Shown here: positions 1 to 4,849 of the stretch, in pieces
Position numbering within the stretch: the stretch's first letter is position 1
Layout: each line of letters begins with the position of its first letter
Source: Limnohabitans sp.
GTDB taxonomy: Bacteria > Pseudomonadota > Gammaproteobacteria > Burkholderiales > Burkholderiaceae_C
DNA: 5,284 nucleotides
NCBI GenBank assembly: GCA_024641725.1
Contig: JAHECM010000073.1
Span: 1-5,284, forward strand
Direction: 5' to 3'
The notes under the pieces: model-generated
Seen by the model: the letters and a program-made list of their open reading frames with translations, nothing else
The model's database searches: none
What the model was told of the DNA's origin: nothing
Program-made: the position numbers and the translations under genes

Positions 1-610
1 AGTAGGGCTTGGCCCCCTTGAAGCTGGGCAAAAAGCTGTGGTGGATGTTGATGGCGCGGCCCGACAACTTGCGGCACAGGTCGTCACTCAAAATTTGCAT
101 GTAGCGCGCCAGCACCACCAGTTCGGCGCCTTCGGCCTGGATGATCTCGTACTGCTTGGCCTCGACCTGCGACTTGGTGTCAGCGGTGACCGGAATGTGG
201 TGAAACGGCACGTTGTAGCTGGCCGCCAGCTGGTAAAACTCGCGGTGGTTGCTCACGATGGCGCGGATGTCGAGCGGCAGCAGTCCACTCTTCCAGCGGA
301 ACAGCAGGTCGTTTAGGCAATGGCCTTCTTTGCTGACCATGATCACGGTGCGCATGGGCTGGGCCGTGGTGTGCAAGTGCCACTGCATCTCGAAGCTTTG
401 CGCCAGCACCCCGAGCTGCTCACGCAAAGCATCGGCCCCCAACTGCTCGCAAGCAAACTGAACCCGCATGAAAAACAGGCCGGTGTCGTGGTCGTTGTAC
501 TGCGCCGCTTCTTCGATGTTGCCGCCCCGCTCCAGCAAGAAACCCGACACAGCATGCACGATGCCGGTGCGGTCAGGGCAGGAGAGGGTGAGGATGTAAG
601 TGGTGGTCAT
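1..610 (-). CDS. purU: Formyltetrahydrofolate deformylase PurU, N-terminal 203 residues (3' end beyond window)
   Basis: PurU hydrolyses 10-formyltetrahydrofolate to formate and tetrahydrofolate in the cytosol, feeding formate to PurT and balancing the one-carbon pool. Reading the minus strand from the ATG at 610-608 gives MTTTYILTLSCPDRTGIVHA, the opening of the N-terminal ACT domain (about residues 1-85), followed by a formyltransferase-type domain beginning with MRTVIMVSKEGHCLNDLL (86-103). The catalytic-site signature INIHHSFLPSFKGAKPY is at 187-203, with Asn188 and His190/His191. The family is usually about 280-290 residues, so roughly 80 C-terminal residues, including the expected catalytic Asp, lie off the left edge. 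The frame is open to base 1. The start is set by agreement with the family N-terminus; no clear Shine-Dalgarno precedes it. It is divergent from the aminotransferase at 834. The sister enzyme PurN shares the C-terminal fold but lacks the ACT domain, so PurU is secure. Confidence 0.96.
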   Translation of the reverse strand, partial: MTTTYILTLSCPDRTGIVHAVSGFLLERGGNIEEAAQYNDHDTGLFFMRVQFACEQLGADALREQLGVLAQSFEMQWHLHTTAQPMRTVIMVSKEGHCLNDLLFRWKSGLLPLDIRAIVSNHREFYQLAASYNVPFHHIPVTADTKSQVEAKQYEIIQAEGAELVVLARYMQILSDDLCRKLSGRAINIHHSFLPSFKGAKPY

Positions 611-668
611 TTGGACAAATCTGTGGGCCAAGACGGTCAAAGGTGCGTCCGTGGCGAAACTGGTGCGT

Positions 669-674
669 ATTGTA
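669..674 (-). promoter_or_regulatory. Possible -10 box for purU (TACAAT)
   Basis: On the minus strand the hexamer TACAAT (one mismatch to TATAAT) lies about 60 bases upstream of the purU ATG, which would leave a leader of about 50 nt. At 17-bp spacing the -35 position (692-697) reads CTACCC, which is not a sigma-70 -35 element and is part of the direct repeats described for 670-702. If this is the promoter, it may need an activator. It rests on one hexamer in GC-rich DNA and is a weak call. Confidence 0.3.
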
Positions 675-702
675 GAGACTGGGTAGATGCTGGGTAGAGG
701 CA
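670..702. repeat. Three 11-bp direct repeats between divergent genes
   Basis: Three consecutive 11-mers, ttgtagagact (670-680), gggtagatgct (681-691) and gggtagaggca (692-702), share the core GTAGA at 672, 683 and 694. Units two and three share CTGGGTAGA (679-687 and 690-698). The period is exactly 11 bp, close to one helical turn. The array sits between purU and the aminotransferase and overlaps the possible purU -10 box, so a tandem regulator-binding site is conceivable. The repeats are visible directly; the function is inferred. Confidence 0.5.
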
Positions 703-726
703 GACACTTGAGCTGCACTCGGTCTG
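701..726. repeat. Nested inverted repeat in divergent intergenic region
   Basis: CAGAC (701-705) pairs with GTCTG (722-726), and inside it GAG (710-712) pairs with CTC (718-720) around CTGCA. It adjoins the 11-bp direct repeats. The arms are short and interrupted, so this could be chance in GC-rich DNA. A second short dyad, AGGCC/GGCCT around GCGCT, lies at 732-746. Confidence 0.2.
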
Positions 727-820
727 CGCTTAGGCCGCGCTGGCCTGTCGCCTGCGGGCACGACGGCGCGATCTGCCCAGGCTTAAACTGCCGTTTTGCC
801 CCGCAACAAGACAAACGATC

Positions 821-827
821 AGAGGAG
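821..827 (+). promoter_or_regulatory. Shine-Dalgarno of the aminotransferase gene
   Basis: AGAGGAG ends six bases before the ATG at 834. It decides the start: the same frame is open back to an ATG at 687, but that would add 49 residues of unconserved sequence running through the intergenic repeats. I see no convincing sigma-70 promoter for this gene in 611-820. Confidence 0.8.
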
Positions 828-833
828 CCCGCC

Positions 834-2168
834 ATGACCCAGCCCACCTTCAACATGGACAACCAGTGGTTGCCCTTCACGCCCAACCGCAGTTTTCGCA
901 ACGACCCGCGTGTGTTTGTGGCCGCAGACGGCATGCACTTCACCACGCACGATGGCAAAAAGGTGGTTGACGGTATCTCCAGCCTGTGGTGCGTGGGCGC
1001 GGGCCACAACCGCCGCCCTATCAACGAAGCCATCAAAAAACAGCTGGACACGCTGGACTACGCCACGGCTTTTCAGGCCAGCAACGACCAGGCGTTCAAG
1101 GCCGCCGAGATGATCGCGGCCATGGCCCCGGGCGACCTCAACAAGGTGTTGTTTTGCAACTCCGGCTCCGAGGCGGCGGACACCTCCCTCAAAGTGGCGC
1201 TGGCCTACCACCGCGCACGGGGCGAAGGCCACCGCAACGTCTTCATTGGACGCGAAAAGGGCTACCACGGCGTCAACTTTGGCGGCATGAGTGTGGGTGG
1301 CTTGCCCGCCAACCGCAAGGTGTATGGCGCGCAATTGCTGCCGCGCGTGGACCACATGCGCTTCATCCACGACCCGGTCAACCACGCCTACATCCACCAC
1401 GAGGAGCCCGTGTGGACCGAAGACCCCTTGATGGAGTTGGAAACCCGCATCTTGGCGCTGCACGACCCGAGCAACGTGGCCGCCATCATCGTCGAGCCGA
1501 TCGCGGGCAGCGCGGGCTGGTACATCCCGCCCCAAGGCTACGTCAAGCGTCTGCGCGAGATTTGCGACAAGCACGGCATTTTGTTGATCTTTGACGAGGT
1601 CATCACCGGCTTTGGCCGCCTGGGCGTGAACTTTGGCGCCGACCACTACGGCGTGGTGCCCGACATGCTGAACTTTGCCAAGGCAGTGACCAACGGCGTG
1701 ATCCCGCTGGGCGGGGTGATTTGCCGTGACTTCATTTACGACGCGATGATGAACCCCAACGCGCCGGACCACGTGATTGAGTTCTTCCACGGTTACACCT
1801 ATTCGGGCCACCCGGTGGCCTGCGCGGCGGCGATCGCCACGCTGGACTTGATGCGCGAAGAAAACCTGATCGCACGCGCAGGCGTGCAGGGTCGGGTGCT
1901 GGGCGACGCCATGCACAGTGCCTTCAAGGGCCTGCCCAGCGTGGTCGGCATCCGCACCCTGGGTTTGGCCGGGGCGGTGGAGGTCGCGCCCTCTGCGGCC
2001 GGGCCAGGCAAGCGCGCTTACGACATCATGCTGGACTGTTTCCACCGGGGGGTGTGGGTGCGCGCTGCGGGCGACAACTTGGTGATTTGCCCGCCCTACA
2101 TTGTGGACAACAGCCACATCGACCAGATCGTGCAGACGCTGGCCGACAGCATCCGCAGGCACGCTTGA
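834..2168 (+). CDS. Class III PLP-dependent omega-aminotransferase (beta-alanine:pyruvate type)
   Basis: A 444-residue cytosolic fold-type I aminotransferase that probably moves the amino group of an omega-amino acid such as beta-alanine to pyruvate or another keto acid. It resembles the Pseudomonas omega-amino acid:pyruvate aminotransferase along its length and is similar in size (about 448 residues). Visible signatures: GISSLWCVGAGH near residues 47-58; the phosphate-binding NSGSEAADT at 109-117; YHGVNFGGMSVGG at 144-156; VEPIAGSAG at 220-228; LLIFDEVITGFGR at 250-262 with Asp254 for the pyridine nitrogen; FAKAVTNG with Schiff-base Lys283; and HGYTYSGHPVACAA at 319-332. Arg410 in VRAAGDNL is a candidate for the substrate-carboxylate arginine, by inference. 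The ATG is chosen for its Shine-Dalgarno at 821-827. The stop overlaps the start of the downstream AbrB-family gene, so the two are probably co-expressed. The YHGVN motif argues against BioA or GABA aminotransferase. The exact substrate cannot be read from sequence. Confidence 0.94.
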   Translation: MTQPTFNMDNQWLPFTPNRSFRNDPRVFVAADGMHFTTHDGKKVVDGISSLWCVGAGHNRRPINEAIKKQLDTLDYATAFQASNDQAFKAAEMIAAMAPGDLNKVLFCNSGSEAADTSLKVALAYHRARGEGHRNVFIGREKGYHGVNFGGMSVGGLPANRKVYGAQLLPRVDHMRFIHDPVNHAYIHHEEPVWTEDPLMELETRILALHDPSNVAAIIVEPIAGSAGWYIPPQGYVKRLREICDKHGILLIFDEVITGFGRLGVNFGADHYGVVPDMLNFAKAVTNGVIPLGGVICRDFIYDAMMNPNAPDHVIEFFHGYTYSGHPVACAAAIATLDLMREENLIARAGVQGRVLGDAMHSAFKGLPSVVGIRTLGLAGAVEVAPSAAGPGKRAYDIMLDCFHRGVWVRAAGDNLVICPPYIVDNSHIDQIVQTLADSIRRHA

Positions 2169-3253
2169 GTTTGCGCCGCAGCGCCCTCGTGCAGGTTTGG
2201 GCCACCTTGCTGGCGGCGCTGGCCGCTGCCGGGCTGTGCGTTTGGCTGCACACGCCCATTCCCTGGATGCTGGGGCCGTTGCTCGTCACCGCCTTGGCCT
2301 CCATGGCTGGCTTGCCCACGCGCAGCCACGATGGTTTGCGCAACGCGGGGCAGGCGGTGGTGGGGGCGGCACTGGGTTTGTATTTCACGCCCCAGGTCAC
2401 CGCCTTGGTGGTCAGCTTATGGTGGGCCGTGCTCTGGGCAATTGTCTGGGCGCTGGGTCTGGGCGCTGCATTCGCTGCGTGGTTGCAGCACCGCCATCGG
2501 CACGAATTGGCGTCTCTTTCGCCCCGCGCAAGACGCGCCACCACCTGGTTTGCCAGCGCCATTGGGGGCGCATCCGAGATGACGCAGTTGTCCGAGCGTG
2601 CCCACGCCCGCACCGACTTGGTGGCCGCAGCGCACACCCTGCGGCTGATGATGGTGGTGTTGTCGGTGCCCTTTGCCATGCAGTGGGCGCAGTCGCAGTG
2701 GGGTCTGCAGGTGGACGAGAGCCTGCGCATGGGCACCCGCGCGGTGGACTGGCTGGGTTTGGCTTGCTTGGCCCTTGCCTGCGCGGCGGGGGCTGCGCTG
2801 TTGGTGCTGCTGCGCCGAACCAACCCTTGGTTCATGGGGCCTTTGCTGGCGTCCATGGCGCTGACCATGGCCAGCGTTCAGTGGTCGGCCATTCCGGGGG
2901 GGGTCACCAACGCCGCCCAACTGGCCGTCGGGGTCAGCCTTGGGGTGAGGTTTCGCAAGGCGTTTTTGTACACCGCCCCGCGCTGGTTGGTGTCGGTGGC
3001 TCTGGGGACTGTGATGATGATGGCCTTGTCAGCCCTGCTGGGGGTGGCCATGGCTTGGCTCACGGGCTTGCACCCGGCCACGCTGATTTTGGGCACGGTG
3101 CCGGGCGGCATTGCGGAGATGGCGATCACTGCCAAGGTCTTGCAACTGGGGGTGCCGGTGGTCACGGCCTTTCAGGTCAGCCGCTTGGTGGCGGTGCTGC
3201 TGCTGGTGGCGCCCTTGTTTGCTTGGCTGGAGCGACGCGCCGAGCGACGGTGA
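2165..3253 (+). CDS. AbrB-family (COG3180-type) polytopic membrane protein, putative transporter
   Basis: A 362-residue inner-membrane protein of the family named after E. coli AbrB, unrelated to the Bacillus DNA-binding AbrB; such proteins are often mislabelled as transcriptional regulators or ammonia monooxygenase. It has two homologous halves: PWMLGPLL (33-40) matches PWFMGPLL (221-228), NAGQAVVGAALGLYF (60-74) matches NAAQLAVGVSLGVRF (249-263), and GGASEMT (134-140) matches GGIAEMA (314-320). About ten hydrophobic segments are visible, the first near residues 7-27. Start: TTG at 2165 overlaps the upstream TGA as TTGA, with a short AGG at 2157-2159. Alternatives are TTG 2171 and GTG 2189; an ATG at 2054 would overlap the aminotransferase by 115 bases and adds a non-hydrophobic, unconserved segment. 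Its length is near the usual 350 or so residues. Coupling to the aminotransferase suggests transport of a related amine or acid, but that is inference. The molecular function of the family is not established. Confidence 0.93.
   Translation: MSLRRSALVQVWATLLAALAAAGLCVWLHTPIPWMLGPLLVTALASMAGLPTRSHDGLRNAGQAVVGAALGLYFTPQVTALVVSLWWAVLWAIVWALGLGAAFAAWLQHRHRHELASLSPRARRATTWFASAIGGASEMTQLSERAHARTDLVAAAHTLRLMMVVLSVPFAMQWAQSQWGLQVDESLRMGTRAVDWLGLACLALACAAGAALLVLLRRTNPWFMGPLLASMALTMASVQWSAIPGGVTNAAQLAVGVSLGVRFRKAFLYTAPRWLVSVALGTVMMMALSALLGVAMAWLTGLHPATLILGTVPGGIAEMAITAKVLQLGVPVVTAFQVSRLVAVLLLVAPLFAWLERRAERR
2896..2903 (+). repeat. G8 homopolymer inside the AbrB-family gene
   Basis: Eight consecutive G encode part of IPGGV (residues 243-247) in the second repeat half. 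The frame is intact here. Gain or loss of one base would truncate the protein within its second half. It may be nothing more than glycine and proline codon use in GC-rich DNA. Confidence 0.6.
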
Positions 3254-3266
3254 CAGCTCAGAGCTG
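3254..3266 (+). repeat. Small inverted repeat right after the AbrB-family stop codon
   Basis: CAGCTC-A-GAGCTG begins at the base after the TGA. As RNA it could form a five-pair stem with a three-base loop, just upstream of the terminator at 3272-3299. It might protect the 3' end or be incidental. Confidence 0.3.
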
Positions 3267-3271
3267 GCCAC

Positions 3272-3299
3272 AAAAAAAGCGGCCTCAGCCGCTTTTTTT
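3272..3299. terminator. Bidirectional intrinsic terminator between convergent genes
   Basis: Seven A, then GCGGC (3279-3283), loop CTCA, then GCCGC (3288-3292) and seven T (3293-3299). The stem can extend through A-U pairs. Each strand reads as a GC-rich hairpin followed by a U-tract, so it should stop transcripts from the plus-strand AbrB-family gene ending at 3253 and from the minus-strand DUF3567 gene ending at 3324. Its position between the two stops fits this role. Confidence 0.88.
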
Positions 3300-3323
3300 C
3301 ATGTGTCGTGACTGGCCTTGCGC

Positions 3324-3605
3324 TCAGTGCACCACCACCGGTTGCTGGGCCAGGCCCGCATAGCCCTCCAGGGTGTCTTCCACCTCGTCTTGTGTGGGGG
3401 TTTGGAGTTGCCAAGCTTGGATTTTTTGCTGGAACATCTCGGCCCAAGACCCGTCAAGGTAAACCTCTTTGCCCGAACGCTTGTCGACGATTTCAAAACC
3501 ATGGCGCTCTAAGAGCGGTGCCCCGGGGCGGGCTGGGGTTTCGCCGGCAGCGTTGGCCAAAAGGTGCGTCACGGCAAAAGCGTCAGATTCGTAAAGCAGG
3601 TTCAT
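3324..3605 (-). CDS. DUF3567 family protein
   Basis: A 93-residue protein that I match to DUF3567, a small family of unknown function associated with beta-proteobacteria. It begins MNLLYESDAFAVTHLL, close to the family opening MNxLYxSDxFxVV, continues with HGFEIVDKRSGKEVYLDGSWAEMF (35-58), and ends with an acidic helix-like stretch and the conserved tail QQPVVVH (87-93). It has no signal peptide or membrane segment and should be cytosolic. The ATG at 3605-3603 is chosen by this family start; the frame stays open upstream to at least 3926 but lacks similarity. GAAGG sits only one base before the ATG, so the ribosome site is poorly spaced. It lies 71 bases downstream of the DUF3108 stop with no terminator visible between, so read-through or co-transcription is possible. 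Confidence 0.88.
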   Translation of the reverse strand: MNLLYESDAFAVTHLLANAAGETPARPGAPLLERHGFEIVDKRSGKEVYLDGSWAEMFQQKIQAWQLQTPTQDEVEDTLEGYAGLAQQPVVVH

Positions 3606-3676
3606 GCCTTCATTCTCGCTCAACTTGCCATGGCATTGGGGCTTGTGAGGGCTTGCGGGGTCAAAATTCGAAGGGT

Positions 3677-4849
3677 TTATTTTTCTGGCACTGACGCCAC
3701 TGTGGCCAACGGCGGCAAGGGCTCGCTGCTGCGCAGGTTCAGGTCGATGTAGCTGCCATTGGCTTGGCTGATGCGGATGCGCACTGGCATCCAGGCGTGC
3801 TGGGGGGACAGCCACATCTCCACCCGAGAGTCGAACTGGCTGCGGGGTTGGCAGAGCCATTTGGTGGTGGTGACGGTTTGGCCCGCCACCGTCAAGGGCT
3901 CTTGGCCATCCAGCATCAACAGCCAAGGCACCGCGTCTCGCAAAGTGGCGGTTTGCACCTGCAGCCGAGTGCCCACAGCGTAGCGCTCGGGCTCGCCAGC
4001 CATGGCCCCGGCCAGCTGCAAGTACAGGCTGATTTGGTCTTGTGCGCCGGCTTGCAGCGCCGCCACCGGCGCATTGCCACTGAAGACGATGCGGCCTTGC
4101 TCCCGGTCAAAGTGGGACGCGCGCTCCCCCCGCCAGTTGTCGGTGAACTTGAGGGGCGACAAGCCTGCCGCCCCGATTTGTCCGGTGCTGCGCCATTGGC
4201 GGCTGCCCAGCAAAAACGCTTTGACCGACAGGCTCAAGTCGTAGGCCTGGGGGTTGTGTTGCCAGCGCAGCTCTCCGCTGGCGCTGTAGGTGAATCCTTT
4301 GTCCATGCCGGTCAGCTGGTAGCTCAACAGGGTGGAGGGGGGCACCGCGCCCAGCGCCATGTTGGGCCAGCTGGCCACGGTGGTGTCGTTGGCCACGGGC
4401 GGGGTGCTTGCCTGGGGAGGGGTCGGTGTGGCCGAAGGGCCTTCAGCGCTGGCTTGGGTGTTGGGCTCAGACGCAGCGCTTGCGGGTTCGACCGCCACCG
4501 CCGTGCTTGGCTCTGGCGCATCGGGTGTGTCTGGAGTCTCTGGCGTTTTTGGGGTATCTGAAGGCGCGACGGGCTGCAGCGCGGTGGGGGACGTGCGGCG
4601 TGGCGGTGCTTTGCGTGTTGCCGCCGTGGGCCGTGCGCCTGCGTGGACAGTCACCGCAGGCGGCTCGATCAGCCGTGTTTTGAACGAAGCGGTGGCCAGT
4701 TGTGGCTGCCACTCCAAGGTATGCGTCAGCCCCAGCAGTAAAGCCAAGTGCGCCAAGCCGACCGCCAGCGTCAAGGCCCACAGCGCGCGGCGCGGCGGGC
4801 CTGAGCGCTCCGGTTGGGGCCTGTGGATGGGCGGCTTTGGGGGGGTCAC
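3677..4849 (-). CDS. Membrane-anchored, proline-rich DUF3108 domain protein
   Basis: A 390-residue envelope protein of unknown function. Order: a short basic, proline-rich cytosolic tail (1-21); one transmembrane helix ALWALTLAVGLAHLALLLGL (22-41), with arginines at 20-21 predicting N-in topology; a disordered Pro/Ala/Thr-rich spacer (about 60-165, including repeated TP units at 99-109); then a DUF3108 domain (about 170-375), likely periplasmic and beta-rich, containing LLSYQLTGMDKGFTYSASGE, FTDNWRGERASHFDRE and VEMWLSPQHAWMPVRIRI. The anchor plus spacer resembles TonB, and the gene could be misread as TonB. The spacer lacks the Glu-Pro/Lys-Pro repeats of classical TonB and the C-terminus is not a TonB domain. 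The GTG start at 4849-4847 overlaps the IclR stop as GTGA. An ATG at 4924 in the same frame would place 25 unconserved residues inside the IclR gene. No good Shine-Dalgarno is visible, so translation is probably coupled. A single Cys is present at 333. Confidence 0.87.
   Translation of the reverse strand: MTPPKPPIHRPQPERSGPPRRALWALTLAVGLAHLALLLGLTHTLEWQPQLATASFKTRLIEPPAVTVHAGARPTAATRKAPPRRTSPTALQPVAPSDTPKTPETPDTPDAPEPSTAVAVEPASAASEPNTQASAEGPSATPTPPQASTPPVANDTTVASWPNMALGAVPPSTLLSYQLTGMDKGFTYSASGELRWQHNPQAYDLSLSVKAFLLGSRQWRSTGQIGAAGLSPLKFTDNWRGERASHFDREQGRIVFSGNAPVAALQAGAQDQISLYLQLAGAMAGEPERYAVGTRLQVQTATLRDAVPWLLMLDGQEPLTVAGQTVTTTKWLCQPRSQFDSRVEMWLSPQHAWMPVRIRISQANGSYIDLNLRSSEPLPPLATVASVPEK
4839..4845 (-). 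repeat. C7 homopolymer at codons 2-4 of the DUF3108 gene
   Basis: On the coding strand seven C follow the GTG start after a single A, encoding Thr-Pro-Pro. Slippage here would put the reading frame out from the fourth codon on. The frame is intact in this copy. Confidence 0.6.

Noticed and set aside
687..833. An upstream ATG extending the aminotransferase by 49 residues
   Set aside because: The extension has no resemblance to the family, crosses the intergenic repeats, and lacks a Shine-Dalgarno, whereas the ATG at 834 has a well-placed AGAGGAG.
819..2162. A 447-codon open frame antisense to the whole aminotransferase
   Set aside because: Its composition is rich in Val, His, Arg and Ala, as expected for the mirror of a GC-rich gene; it has no recognisable motif, while the plus strand encodes a complete enzyme with all catalytic residues.
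2026..2868. A 280-codon minus-strand open frame across the AbrB-family gene
   Set aside because: Rich in Cys, Arg, Pro and Ser with no domain signature, consistent with an antisense shadow.
2101..3363. A 420-codon plus-strand open frame overlapping the AbrB-family gene
   Set aside because: Gly/Ala/His-rich shadow frame with no hydrophobic segment pattern or motif; the overlapping frame gives a well-conserved duplicated membrane protein.
3626..3635. Perfect 10-bp palindrome TGCCATGGCA upstream of the DUF3567 gene
   Set aside because: Single occurrence, does not extend beyond 10 bp, and is not placed against any recognisable promoter; likely chance.
3636..3664. A possible promoter for the DUF3567 gene with TTGACC (minus strand, 3664-3659) as -35
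   Set aside because: At 17-18 bp spacing the -10 positions read CCCCAA or CCCAAT, too far from TATAAT to support a promoter.
3606..3926. Upstream extension of the DUF3567 frame to 3926
   Set aside because: It would overlap the end of the DUF3108 gene and adds residues unlike the family; MNLLYESD is the typical family start.
4490..4560. Repeated Thr-Pro coding units resembling a minisatellite
   Set aside because: The DNA units are short and diverged; they reflect the Pro/Thr-rich spacer of the DUF3108 protein and not a true tandem DNA repeat.
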